A DNA stretch of 40,758 nt from an uncultured Oscillospiraceae bacterium (GTDB lineage Bacteria; Bacillota; Clostridia; Oscillospirales; Ruminococcaceae): contig CAKTAM010000003.1 of assembly GCA_934527255.1 (NCBI GenBank), positions 1 through 40,758 of the forward strand, given 5' to 3'. The first letter of the stretch is position 1. The number at the start of each line of letters is the position of its first letter. Below the pieces are notes generated by a model. The model ran no database searches. It saw only the letters and a list, made by a program, of their open reading frames with translations, and was not told the origin of the DNA. Below, piece by piece: positions 25,301-33,719 of the stretch. A program made the translations under genes and the position numbers.

Positions 25301-25423
25301 CGCGCCGTGCTGTGCGACCTGATGGAGAACGAATTGGCCGAGCTGCCCGTCAGCGGCAGCACCGTTACGGTGCCCGTCGGCAACTTTGAGATCGTCACCC
25401 TCCGGGTGACACCGGCGGTGTAA
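22379..25423 (+). CDS. GH38 family alpha-mannosidase (long, MAN2C1-like form)
   Basis: A 1014-residue cytoplasmic alpha-mannosidase. Residues 1-225 form the N-terminal beta-sandwich domain typical of the MAN2C1-like group (WFRFDL..., LLYLDG). The catalytic domain starts at NCIGHTHIDVAWLW (zinc ligands His237, Asp239). The nucleophile is Asp349 in LWLPDVFGYS. LMLRNQFHDVIPGSSIHEVYEDS and the C-terminal GNFEIVTLRV end complete the fold. The start ATG 22379 follows AGGAAAAGGAGG. It is followed after 159 bases by a two-gene ABC exporter and then a GH37-like glycosidase, so a glycan-processing locus is likely. No secretion signal means that its substrate must be taken up or be made inside the cell. 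Confidence 0.93.
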   Translation: MSFVMDKLRILCEKLEEQRAQPLSGMSGVEYVSCGYKKSNTPPADGWQPFAPGMRVGGADRHYWFRFDLNTTAAPAHTRAFLRMTTGHEGEWDARNPQGLLYLDGKMTQGMDTNHTEALLPSAARCHADLYYYTGMESYDCAVSFRLEAVDERVDAAYYDFLAPYRALCQLDANSTEYAAICRVAERAADLVDMRQPKSEAYFASLQQARALLSDELYNGICGAKDTPVVNCIGHTHIDVAWLWTYAQTREKSQRSFATVLKLMEEYPEYLFMSSQPQLYKYVEQEAPELFERIRERIREGRWEAEGAMWLEADCNLISGESMVRQILYGKRYMQQKLGVDSRVLWLPDVFGYSAALPQILKKSGVDSFVTSKISWNETNCLPYDTFWWEGIDGTEIFTSFLTAQDYPAGGKPTTGTTYVANTEPSMILGTWNRYQQKEYNDETIVTFGFGDGGGGPTRHMLEMQRRMTKGLPGYPRTQMSFAGGWLERSRKNFEENSKKLRRTTRWVGELYLEYHRGTYTSQARNKRANRKGEFALQRTEALALADCLLNGAAWPGEALHDCWELMLRNQFHDVIPGSSIHEVYEDSTAEYAQVFAAAGELESRALAHLAAHIDAPQGGVLVVNATGAAHGGAVRLPDGSMTEVGTIPAWGWKVVQPQAAAAVSVQGRTVENRFYRLTLDEAGRIAQLWDKRAAREVFRPGECGNELQIFEDFPRAYDAWEISDYHRQKMWVLDTPAQLTPVTDGSRAGIRVQRSYLASSITQTVWLYTDGERIDFETELDWHDEHQLLKAAFPLDVHASRATYEIQFGSVERPTHSNTSWDAAKFEVCGHKWADLSENGYGVSLLNDCKYGHSAEGSTLRLTLIKCATYPDPEADKGRHTFTYSLLPHTGDWRTGHTVQQAYALNQPLQAVALPAQSGSLPAKWSLVHTDAENLMIDTVKRAEDSADVLIRLYDAYDRRTPAAHVTCGFAVRRAVLCDLMENELAELPVSGSTVTVPVGNFEIVTLRVTPAV

Positions 25424-25582
25424 GCCGTCGGTGCTGTGATGGGCTTCTGCCCCGCCCAGAGCAGAGGGCCCGTCCTGTCCGGTATCATATTAAAGAAGAA
25501 AAAGGCAAAACGACAAACCCTGCCGACTGCAGGCGGGGCCCGGCTGCGGCCCTGGCCCGGCCGGGAAAAGAGGTAAAACGCA

Positions 25583-27337
25583 ATGTTTCAGATTCGATGG
25601 CTTTGGAGAAACATGGACGGCCGTTACCGACGACTGTACATACTTGGTCTGGCTATTTCCGTGGTTTCTACCGTGATGGGGCTGATCAACCCCTTTGTCT
25701 CGGCCGAGCTGGTGGATACCGTTATCGTCGGCCACAACACCGAGCCCATGGTGCGGCTGCTGATGATCATGCTGGCGGTGACCGTGGTGCAGCAGGGCAT
25801 GCGCTACGGCATGGTCATGTGCTTTGAAAGCAGCGCGCAGAATGTGGTATACAACCTGAAAAGCAAGCTGTTTGAAAACCTGCAGCATCAGGAAATGGCC
25901 TATTTTGACCGCAACCGCACCGGCGACCTGATGACCCGCCTGTCTGGCGATGTGGACTGGTGCCGCCACTTCCTCGCCTATCTGGTGTATGTGCTGCTGG
26001 AGTGCTTTACCCGGTTTGGCTTTACGCTGGTGTTCCTGCTGTTCATCAACGTCAAGCTGACGCTGGCGCTGCTGGCCGTTGCGCCGCTGCTGCTCATCAT
26101 CACGCTGGTGTACTCCAAGCACATCCGGCCGCTGTTTGTCGATCTGCGCGATAAAATGGCCGCCATGAACACCGCCGCGCAGGAAAACATTGCCGGCAAC
26201 AAGGTGGTCAAGGCGTTTGCCCGTGAGGAGTTTGAAAAAGACAAATTCCGTGTGCAGAACGAAGCGTTCCGCAAGGCCAACCTGGATATCAGCAAGCGCT
26301 GGCTCAGCTTTTATCCAGGCATCGACTTTCTGGCCAACGCCATGACCATCATCACCATCTTTTTCGGCGCATACCTCATCATGAAAGGCGAGCTGACCTT
26401 TGGCGGTCTGACCATCTTCACCTCGCTCTCCTGGGCGCTGAGCAGCCCCATGAGCACCCTGGGCGCCAACCTCAACGACCTGCAGCGCTTTGCCTCCTCG
26501 GCCAATAAGGTCATCGAGGTATATTATGCGCGGCCCACCATCATTGACCGTGACGATGCCGTGGAGCATCCGCAGGTAAAGGGCAAGGTCGAGTTCCGCC
26601 ATGTCGATTTTTCCTATGGCAGCGAACCGGTTTTGAAGGACATCTCCTTTGTTGTGCAGCCCGGCCAGACGCTGGCCATCATGGGCGCGACCGGCAGCGG
26701 CAAAACCACCATTATCAGCCTGCTGGCGCGTCTGTACGACGTCAAGCAGGGGCAGGTGCTGCTGGATGACTGCAACGTGCACCTGTGGAAGCTGGATGAG
26801 CTGCGCCGCAGCGTGGCGACCGCCACGCAGGATGTTTTCCTGTTTTCGGATACGGTCGAAGCCAACATTTCGTTCGGCGACCCGGAGCTGACCGATGAGC
26901 AGATCGCCGATTTTGCCCGCCGTGCCGGGGCGGCCGAGTTTATTGAAAAAATGCCGGAGGGCTATAAGACCGTGGTCGGTGAGCGCGGCGTCGGGCTTTC
27001 CGGCGGGCAGCGGCAGCGCGTGGCGCTGGCGCGCGCCATGGCCATGCAGGCCCCTGTGCTGGTGCTGGATGACACCACCAGCGCGCTGGACAGCGAGACC
27101 GAGCAATACATCCGCGAGCAGCTGCCGCAGCTGCCGTACCCCTGCACCAAGATCATCATCGCCCAGCGCATCTCCTCGGTGCGTCGGGCTGACCAGATCC
27201 TTGTGCTGAAGGACGGCGCCATTGCCGAGCGCGGTACGCATGAGCAGTTGCTGGCCAACCGCGGGTACTATTACGAGACCTACTGCCTGCAGAACGACAT
27301 ACCCTTTGAAGCCGATGAACGGAAAGGGGGCGAGTGA
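25583..27337 (+). CDS. Heterodimeric ABC exporter, subunit 1 (degenerate ATP site)
   Basis: A 584-residue half-transporter with six membrane helices (residues about 15-290) and a nucleotide-binding domain. Walker A is GATGSGKTT (368-376) and the signature LSGGQ (472-476) is intact. Walker B ends in Asp-Asp (Asp496, Asp497), with Asp where the catalytic Glu should be, and Gln528 replaces the switch His. The same two changes mark the degenerate-site subunit of heterodimeric exporters such as TM287/288. The start ATG 25583 has AAAAGAGG. Its stop overlaps the region of the next gene's start by a few bases, so both subunits are coupled. Cargo is unknown; family members export drugs, lipids or peptides. 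Confidence 0.9.
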   Translation: MFQIRWLWRNMDGRYRRLYILGLAISVVSTVMGLINPFVSAELVDTVIVGHNTEPMVRLLMIMLAVTVVQQGMRYGMVMCFESSAQNVVYNLKSKLFENLQHQEMAYFDRNRTGDLMTRLSGDVDWCRHFLAYLVYVLLECFTRFGFTLVFLLFINVKLTLALLAVAPLLLIITLVYSKHIRPLFVDLRDKMAAMNTAAQENIAGNKVVKAFAREEFEKDKFRVQNEAFRKANLDISKRWLSFYPGIDFLANAMTIITIFFGAYLIMKGELTFGGLTIFTSLSWALSSPMSTLGANLNDLQRFASSANKVIEVYYARPTIIDRDDAVEHPQVKGKVEFRHVDFSYGSEPVLKDISFVVQPGQTLAIMGATGSGKTTIISLLARLYDVKQGQVLLDDCNVHLWKLDELRRSVATATQDVFLFSDTVEANISFGDPELTDEQIADFARRAGAAEFIEKMPEGYKTVVGERGVGLSGGQRQRVALARAMAMQAPVLVLDDTTSALDSETEQYIREQLPQLPYPCTKIIIAQRISSVRRADQILVLKDGAIAERGTHEQLLANRGYYYETYCLQNDIPFEADERKGGE

Positions 27338-27339
27338 GC

Positions 27340-29130
27340 ATGGCAAGACGCAATACTTTCGGCGTAGATGAAACGCTGGAGACCCCGTTCAGCTTTCAGC
27401 ATCTCAAACGCGCGGGCAAATACATCAAGCGGCACACCGGTCGCATGCTCGTTTCGCTGGGCCTGAGCATTGTGACGGCAGTCATTGCTCTGTACATTCC
27501 CAAAATCAGCCAGTGGGTGCTGGATGATGCCGTCCCTAACCAGAACTACCGCTATCTGCTGCAGCTGCTGCTGTCCTATGTGGGCATTCTGGTGGTCAGC
27601 GTGGCGTTTAACGTCATTCGTGCATGGTTAATGGCAAAAGCGGCGCAGGGCATCATCTATGACATCCGCGAAGATCTGTTTACCCACCTGCAGAAGCTGC
27701 CGTTCACCTATTATGACAGCCGCCCGGCGGGCAAAATTCTGGTGCGCGTGGTCAACTATGTCAACTCGGTGGCCGATATTCTTTCCAACGGCATTCTGAA
27801 CATGGTGATGGAACTGCTGACGCTGGTTCTGGTGGCCGTGTTCATGTTTGCGACCGATGTCAAGCTGGCCTTTGTCATTGTGGCGGGCATGCCGCTGTTT
27901 GTGGCGTGCATCCTGCTCATCAAGCCGCGCCAGCGCAAGGCTTGGCAGGCGCAGTCCAACAAAAATTCCAACTTCAACGCCTATCTGGCCGAAAGCATCG
28001 ACGGCGCCAAGGTCAGTGAGCTGTTCGCCCGGCAGGATGAAAACGTCACCATCTGCAACACGCTGCTGGTGGCCTGCCGCAAAACCTGGATGGATGCGGT
28101 GCGCATCAGCAATACGGTGTGGTTGTGCTCGCTGATCCTGACGCAGCTGGTCACCACTTTCCTGTATCTGACGGGTGTGTATTGGTACGGCGGCGGGCTG
28201 ATTGTTTCGTTCGGCGTCCTTTCCGCCATGAGCCAGTATGTCAGCCGTTTCTGGCAGCCCATCACCAACCTGGCCAACATTTACAACAACTTCATCAACA
28301 ACATCGCCTACCTGGAGCGCATTTTTGAAACGATGGATGAGCCCATCACCATCGACGATGCACCGGATGCCAAAGAGCTGCCGCCCATGCGCGGCGAGGT
28401 CACGTTTGACCATGTGACCTTCGGGTACGAGCCGGGCATCCACATTCTCGAGGATATCAGCTTCCATGTGCGGCAGGGCGAAAGCATTGCGCTGGTCGGG
28501 CAGACCGGCGCAGGCAAAACCACGGTCGTCAACCTGCTCAGCCGCTTCTACGATCTGGACAGCGGCGCCATTCTGCTGGATGGACAGTATGACATCTCGA
28601 AGGTGACGCTGCACTCTCTGCGCAGCCAGATGGGCATCATGATGCAGGATTCGTTCATCTTCAAGGGCAGCATCCGCGACAACATCCGTTATGGTAAGCT
28701 GGATGCCACGCAGGAGGAGATCGAACGGGCGGCAAAGGCCGTCTGCGCGCATGATTTCATCATGCAGATGGAGGACGGATACGATACGCAGGTCAGTGAG
28801 CGCGGCGGCCGTCTGTCGCAGGGGCAAAAGCAGCTCATCAGCTTTGCGCGCACCCTGCTCAGCGATCCCAAGGTCCTGATTCTGGATGAGGCGACCTCCT
28901 CCATTGATACCAAGACCGAAAAGCTGCTGCAAAAGGGCATTGACGCCCTGCTGCAGGGGCGCACCTCGTTCATCATTGCGCACCGGCTTTCCACCATCCG
29001 CAAGTGCGACCGCATCTTCTTTGTCGGCGAAAAGCAGATACTGGAGGCGGGCAGCCACGCCGAGCTGATGGAAAAGCACGGGCTGTACTATCATCTGTAC
29101 ACCGCCCAGATGAACGGCGACGCAGACTGA
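27340..29130 (+). CDS. Heterodimeric ABC exporter, subunit 2 (canonical ATP site)
   Basis: A 596-residue half-transporter, the partner of the preceding gene. Six membrane helices occupy residues about 35-320. Walker A is GQTGAGKTT (387-395), the signature is LSQGQ (492-496, with Gln for Gly at the third place), Walker B is VLILDEAT with catalytic Glu517, and the switch is His548. Thus the catalytic Glu and His missing from subunit 1 are present here, while the altered signature would face subunit 1's degenerate site. ATG 27340 is preferred over GTG 27334 because GGAAAGGGGG lies 9 bases before it. A terminator-like hairpin separates it from the glycosidase gene. Confidence 0.9.
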   Translation: MARRNTFGVDETLETPFSFQHLKRAGKYIKRHTGRMLVSLGLSIVTAVIALYIPKISQWVLDDAVPNQNYRYLLQLLLSYVGILVVSVAFNVIRAWLMAKAAQGIIYDIREDLFTHLQKLPFTYYDSRPAGKILVRVVNYVNSVADILSNGILNMVMELLTLVLVAVFMFATDVKLAFVIVAGMPLFVACILLIKPRQRKAWQAQSNKNSNFNAYLAESIDGAKVSELFARQDENVTICNTLLVACRKTWMDAVRISNTVWLCSLILTQLVTTFLYLTGVYWYGGGLIVSFGVLSAMSQYVSRFWQPITNLANIYNNFINNIAYLERIFETMDEPITIDDAPDAKELPPMRGEVTFDHVTFGYEPGIHILEDISFHVRQGESIALVGQTGAGKTTVVNLLSRFYDLDSGAILLDGQYDISKVTLHSLRSQMGIMMQDSFIFKGSIRDNIRYGKLDATQEEIERAAKAVCAHDFIMQMEDGYDTQVSERGGRLSQGQKQLISFARTLLSDPKVLILDEATSSIDTKTEKLLQKGIDALLQGRTSFIIAHRLSTIRKCDRIFFVGEKQILEAGSHAELMEKHGLYYHLYTAQMNGDAD

Positions 29131-29173
29131 TCCATTCCCCGGCCGGGCGGCCTGCCTGACCGGTTGACGACCC

Positions 29174-29226
29174 AAAGCAGGCGCGGTTCCCCCGGCAGAC
29201 CATGCCGGGGGACTGTCTGCTTTTTA
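29174..29226 (+). terminator. Terminator/attenuator between exporter and glycosidase
   Basis: CCCCCGGCA (29189-29197) pairs with TGCCGGGGG (29203-29211); an outer AAAGCAG pairs with CTGCTTT, and a T run follows directly before the next ribosome binding site. Confidence 0.65.
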
Positions 29227-29240
29227 CGGAGGCTTTCAAA

Positions 29241-30485
29241 ATGGCATTGACCGCACAGGAAAAACAGCGCGCCGAGCAGGTGCGCGAGTATATCGAGCAG
29301 CATTGGGCCGCTTCCATCGCCGACCCTTCCAACCCCAAGGAGGGCGTATTCGCCCTGCCGCAGCCGTTCGTTACCCCCAGCGACGCGGGCCCCTTTAACG
29401 GGATCCTGTTTTATTGGGACAGCTTTTTTGCCAACCGGGGGCTGATCCTCAGCGGGCGCACGGCCGAGGCCCGCAGCACCGCGGAGGATATGTTCTATTT
29501 GATCGACCAGTTGGGCTTTGTGCCAAACTACAGCACGCCGGACGGCGCCTGGCGCAGTCAGCCGCCGCTGCTGGCGTGGATGGTGCGCGATATTTACGCG
29601 GCCGCGCCGGATGATGCATTTCTGGCGCAGGGCTATGCGCATGTGAAAAAGGAACATCATTTCTGGATGCAGCACCGCGCGGCAGCCGACGGCCTCAACC
29701 GCTATTTTCAGACGGCGCCCGGTGATGCCCAGCTGCTGGAGTTTGGCGCGGCCATGCAGCAGCGGCTGAAGATCACCGTTCCGGCGGAGGATGCGCTGCC
29801 CTTTGCCGTGCACAAGCTGGCAGAGGCAGAATCCGGCTGGGATTTCAACCCCCGCTTTGACACCCGCTGCGCGGATTTTGCCCCCGTTGACCTGAACAGC
29901 ATTCTGTACAGCGTCGAATGCCTGCTGGCCGTTTGGGCGGCCAAACTGGCCCCGGCGGAGGAGGCGGGCTGGCGGCAGGCGGCCGCCGCGCGCCGCGACG
30001 CCATGTGCCGCCATATGCTGGCGGAGGACGGCGTGTTTTACGACTATGATTTTGTGCGTGACGAACGCTCGCCGGTGCTCAGCGCCGCCTCGTTTTTGCC
30101 GCTGTGTGCCGGGCTGGCCACGCCGCAGCAGGCCGAGGCGGCCGTGCGGCAGGCGCTGCCCCGCCTGATGGAGCCGTTTGGCATTGCGGCCTGCGCCCGC
30201 CGCGCGCATATGCCCATCACCTACCAGTGGGATTGGCCCAACGGCTGGGCCCCGCTGCAATACTTTGTGCACGAGGGGTTGATGCGGTACGGCTATACGC
30301 AGCCTGCGGCGCGGCTGCGCCGGGCGTACCTGCTGCTGGTGACGCAGCAGCTGGAAAAAACCGGCCGCCTGTGGGAAAAATACAACGTTGCCAACGGTAC
30401 GCTGGAGGTCTCGGACGAATACGAGATGCCGGTGCTGTTGGGCTGGACGGCGGGCGTGTTTCTGCATTTTCTGGCGCTGGAGTAA
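29241..30485 (+). CDS. GH37-like (trehalase-type) glycosidase, short form
   Basis: A 414-residue (alpha/alpha)6-barrel glycosidase, cytoplasmic. GH37 landmarks are PFNGILFYWDSFF (51-63, like signature 1), ESGWDFNPRF (197-206, with Asp201 at the catalytic-acid place), YQWDWPNGWAP (328-338, signature 2) and LWEKYNV (377-383, with Glu379 as candidate base). Trehalases are usually over 500 residues, so this one is short. Related GH63 proteins (mannosylglycerate hydrolase, glucosidase I) share this barrel, and given two GH38 neighbours an alpha-mannoside or alpha-glucoside substrate is as likely as trehalose. The start is ATG 29241 with GGAGG upstream. Confidence 0.8.
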   Translation: MALTAQEKQRAEQVREYIEQHWAASIADPSNPKEGVFALPQPFVTPSDAGPFNGILFYWDSFFANRGLILSGRTAEARSTAEDMFYLIDQLGFVPNYSTPDGAWRSQPPLLAWMVRDIYAAAPDDAFLAQGYAHVKKEHHFWMQHRAAADGLNRYFQTAPGDAQLLEFGAAMQQRLKITVPAEDALPFAVHKLAEAESGWDFNPRFDTRCADFAPVDLNSILYSVECLLAVWAAKLAPAEEAGWRQAAAARRDAMCRHMLAEDGVFYDYDFVRDERSPVLSAASFLPLCAGLATPQQAEAAVRQALPRLMEPFGIAACARRAHMPITYQWDWPNGWAPLQYFVHEGLMRYGYTQPAARLRRAYLLLVTQQLEKTGRLWEKYNVANGTLEVSDEYEMPVLLGWTAGVFLHFLALE

Positions 30486-30784
30486 GCGCCGCGCGGTTTT
30501 CGCGCAAAGAGCGGCACGCAGCGTGTGGACGGCTGCCGCCTGACGGACGGCGGACCGTGTTCTCTGTACGGCCGCCCGAGCGGGCGCAAACGAAGTCTGC
30601 CGGGGCGGAAAAATGCCGCTTTCAAAAAGTAAAATAGCAAAAAAGCCGGCCGGGCATCCCTGCGGATGTCCGGCCGGCTGCTATGTTTGGGAGAGACAAA
30701 AAAGAAAGAGGGGGGGAGTCACCGCGCGGTCAGGGTCGGGCGGTGCGTTTTTCCTGTCGGCCGAAGTCGTGGCCGGGGCCGTGC
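30486..30784. other. Gene-free stretch after the glycosidase
   Basis: About 300 bases with only the minus-strand terminator at 30638-30679. I see no gene. Confidence 0.6.
30638..30679 (-). terminator. Terminator of the peptidoglycan-binding protein gene
   Basis: A 16-bp stem (30644-30659 with 30664-30679, one G-T pair) around CTGC, followed on the minus strand by six T. Confidence 0.88.
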
Positions 30785-33583
30785 TCAGCGAATGACTTTC
30801 CGGCAGGGGCAGGGGTCGTCTGGCGTGTCGCCGCCGGGGTCATCCGGCGCGCTCTGGCTGCCGGTGCAGGCACAGGGGCAGCCGCTGCCGCCCGACGCCC
30901 GGCCGGTGCGCGCGGCCGCAGGCAGGGCATTCTGAATGGCGCGCCAGGTGTCGCGGGTCACGCTGCCCAGTACCGGGCCCTGCGCTTCCCGCTGGGCACC
31001 GCGCACCACATTCAGCGTATCCGCGCCGAAAATGCCATCCTCCCGCACAAAGGAAAGCCCGCAGTAGTACTGCCCCAGACAGTTCAGCGACTGCTGCAGC
31101 TGGGTGACAAGCGGGCCAAACGCCCCCACCTGCAGCACGGCATCCGGCCAGCTGCAATCGGCGTTCGGGCGCTCGCCGTAAATGTCCTCGGCGCTGCACA
31201 GCTGAAACACCGTCAGTAGCGCATCCCAGACCGTACGGTCGACCGTGCCGGTCACCGGCAGCGAAAATTCACGCTGAAAGCTTTCCACCGCGGCGGCCGT
31301 GTACGGGCCGTATACGCCGTCGGGGTCGTAGGCACCCGGTTCCTCCGGCGCGGCCTGACTGGTGACGTTCTGTGGGGCGACGGGCGAGAGCACCGCCTGG
31401 AAAAACAGCGAGATGAAATCCAGCATACGCTGCACCCAGACGACGGTCGTCCCCTCCGAGCCGACCGTCAACTGGGCATTGTAATCTACATGCTGAGAAG
31501 AGCGTGCCGCGCCCTCTACCGTGATAATGCGGATATAGGCCGCATACAATGCCCGCCAGGTGGCCGTGCCGACCACGCCATCCGGCGACAGGTCAAACAG
31601 CGTCTGAAAAGCGATGACGGCCTTTTCCGTGGCCGCGCCGAACGTCCCGTCATAGGCAATGGTCGGAATGGTGGGATAGTACAGCGACAGCACATACAGA
31701 TAATACTGCATTTCGCGTACGGCGCTGCCGGTGCTGCCGCGCCGCAGGGCACTGCCGGGATAGGTGCCGGGCAGGTCGTTATCCGGCACAAGGGTCAGCA
31801 CCACGGCGGCGAAGATCTGCCGCAGCTTGTTCCAGGTCAGCGGCCCGACAGCGCCGTCCGCCGTCAGCCCGAACAGCTGCTGAAAGCTGCGTACGGCCGC
31901 CGCCGTTCCCGTGCCGTAAATGCCGTCGACCGTTGGGGCGGGCAGCGAGGAATAGCGTCCCGCAATGACCGAAAGCCAGAACTGCACCGTGCGCACGGCG
32001 CTGCCGGTGCTGCCTTGCCGCAGAACGGTGCCGGGGTACTGGGTGACATAACTAAGCTCGGTATTTTCCTCCAGCATGACGGAGGAAAACTCACGGTACA
32101 GGGCGTTCCAGGTGGCGCGCCCGACCACGCCGTCTGCCGTCAGTCCGGCCCATGCCTGAAACATGCGTACTGCGTTGGCGGTGGCCGAGCCGAAAATGCC
32201 GTCCACCGCCAGCAGCGGCAGGCCGTTGATGTAGCCGCGCACGGTGTTCAGCCAGTACTGTACCTGCCGCACGGCGTTGCCCCGACTGCCGGTGGAAAGC
32301 ACCGTGCCGCCCCAGGCGCCTTCCGCGTCGGAAACGCTGTCCTGATTGGGAAATTCCCCCTCGCTGGTCAGCTCGGCCAGGCGCTTGACGGCCACATAAA
32401 TATAGCTGATCTTATACCATGTGGAATAGCCCACCACACCGTCCTGCGTCAGGCTGAACTGCTTTTGAAACCGGCGCACCACGGCCTGTGTGTCCGTGCC
32501 GAAAACACCGTCCACCGTCAGCGTGCCGAAGCTGGGGTAGTTTTTGGCAATGCGGTTCAGCTGCCGCTGAATAATGCGCACGTTGGTACCGGCGCTGCCC
32601 ACCTGCAGCGGGCTGCCGGGGTAGCTTTGCGGAATGGAGGCCAGGTTGGTGGAGGTGACCAACTCGACGTCACTGCCGTAATAGCTGCGCAGGATGCGGA
32701 TGGCGGAATAGCCCTGATTGGCCAGCGTGACCGTGCCCCACTGCTTGAGGCCGGGGCAGGTGACGGTTTTACCGTCGCAGTATTCGGCGTAATAGGGGTT
32801 GACGGTGCCGCTGCGGCGGATGTAGGTGGCAAACAGCTCGTCGACCAGCTGCGAGACGTTTTCAAACAGGTTGCGCCCATGCACATAATACTGGTCGTAA
32901 GAGGTGGAGTTGGTGATTTGGAACGAGTAGCCCTTGCTGCGGTACCATTCGGTGTATACACGGTTCAGTGCAAGGCTGATCTGGCAGTAGATGTTGGCCC
33001 GCAGGGCCTGCTCCGGCCAGGTGGGGTAAATTTCGCTGCAGGCCACGTTTTTGATGTAATCCTTAAAGGTGACGGTGACGTTCTGTGCGCTGGCCGTCGG
33101 GCGGCCCAGATGCACGGTGATGTACTGCGGTATGACCACCTGCGACAGCACCCGCGCGGCGCTGCAGTCGTCATACGGGGCAACCGAGGGCGCGCAGCTG
33201 TCCGCCTGCGTCAGGTGGTGGCGGGGGATCTCGTACCGCTGCGGCAGGGCGGCCGGGTCGGCGTCCGAGCCGGAGGGCTGCATGGCCAGCTGCAGCAGGC
33301 TGGTTTGCCCGGCAAATACCTGTATGCCGCTGATCTCCACCGGTTCAAAGCTTTCCTTTCGGGCATACAGCTCGTAAACGGCATAGGGCAGCTGCTGGTT
33401 GTTTTCATCCAGCGAAAGCTCGGCGGGCGGGGCGTCGACCAGCACAGGGGTGCTGTCGCCGTTTTCATCGGTGAAAAACTCGGCCAGAACGTTGCCCGCC
33501 GTGTCGGTGAGGGTGATCCACACCTCGGCGCAGGGCAGCGAGCCGCCGGTCAGCGTCTGAATATGAATGCTTCCGGTTGACAT
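30785..33583 (-). CDS. SpoIID/LytB-like domain protein with six peptidoglycan-binding repeats
   Basis: A 932-residue protein with no signal peptide or membrane helix. Residues 1-100 are an Ig-like/carboxypeptidase-regulatory-type beta domain. Residues about 170-315 match SpoIID/LytB: DYIKNVACSEIYPTWPEQAL carries Glu184 at the place of the SpoIID catalytic Glu. Six PG_binding_1 repeats follow (starting near 325, 427, 524, 622, 710 and 815), each with a GSxGxxVRxxQ start and a DGxFGxxTxxAVxxFQ core. The C-terminus is Cys/Asp/Pro rich (SGCPCACTGSQS...DPCPC). The start has AAAAAAGGAGGT. A sigma-K-like promoter upstream and the lack of a signal suggest a mother-cell protein that acts at the spore surface or cortex. 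Family members are known from clostridial genomes as peptidoglycan-binding proteins; the exact role is not known to me. Confidence 0.82.
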   Translation of the reverse strand: MSTGSIHIQTLTGGSLPCAEVWITLTDTAGNVLAEFFTDENGDSTPVLVDAPPAELSLDENNQQLPYAVYELYARKESFEPVEISGIQVFAGQTSLLQLAMQPSGSDADPAALPQRYEIPRHHLTQADSCAPSVAPYDDCSAARVLSQVVIPQYITVHLGRPTASAQNVTVTFKDYIKNVACSEIYPTWPEQALRANIYCQISLALNRVYTEWYRSKGYSFQITNSTSYDQYYVHGRNLFENVSQLVDELFATYIRRSGTVNPYYAEYCDGKTVTCPGLKQWGTVTLANQGYSAIRILRSYYGSDVELVTSTNLASIPQSYPGSPLQVGSAGTNVRIIQRQLNRIAKNYPSFGTLTVDGVFGTDTQAVVRRFQKQFSLTQDGVVGYSTWYKISYIYVAVKRLAELTSEGEFPNQDSVSDAEGAWGGTVLSTGSRGNAVRQVQYWLNTVRGYINGLPLLAVDGIFGSATANAVRMFQAWAGLTADGVVGRATWNALYREFSSVMLEENTELSYVTQYPGTVLRQGSTGSAVRTVQFWLSVIAGRYSSLPAPTVDGIYGTGTAAAVRSFQQLFGLTADGAVGPLTWNKLRQIFAAVVLTLVPDNDLPGTYPGSALRRGSTGSAVREMQYYLYVLSLYYPTIPTIAYDGTFGAATEKAVIAFQTLFDLSPDGVVGTATWRALYAAYIRIITVEGAARSSQHVDYNAQLTVGSEGTTVVWVQRMLDFISLFFQAVLSPVAPQNVTSQAAPEEPGAYDPDGVYGPYTAAAVESFQREFSLPVTGTVDRTVWDALLTVFQLCSAEDIYGERPNADCSWPDAVLQVGAFGPLVTQLQQSLNCLGQYYCGLSFVREDGIFGADTLNVVRGAQREAQGPVLGSVTRDTWRAIQNALPAAARTGRASGGSGCPCACTGSQSAPDDPGGDTPDDPCPCRKVIR

Positions 33584-33605
33584 GGCAATCGACCTCCTTT
33601 TTTCT

Positions 33606-33633
33606 CATTCTATGCCGCCGACTGCTGCGGCGT
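33606..33633 (-). promoter_or_regulatory. Sigma-K-like promoter of the peptidoglycan-binding protein gene
   Basis: On the minus strand AC (33633-33632), 17 bases, CATAGAATG (33614-33606). Same layout and spacing as the dpaAB promoter at 1555. Not tested. Confidence 0.38.
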
Positions 33634-33648
33634 CCGGCGGTGGGACAG

Positions 33649-33684
33649 AAAAAACACGCTCCGTCTGCCCGCAGACGAAGCGTG
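33649..33684 (-). terminator. Terminator of the ferritin-like gene
   Basis: A 13-bp stem (33684-33672 with 33667-33655 on the minus strand) around four bases, then six T. Confidence 0.88.
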
Positions 33685-33719
33685 CGTGGACTGTGGGCGG
33701 CCGGCCCAAAATCGGGGCA

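Noticed and set aside
31490..33580. Long plus-strand frame opposite the peptidoglycan-binding protein
   Set aside because: It lacks a start signal and any family pattern, whereas the minus strand shows six clear repeats.
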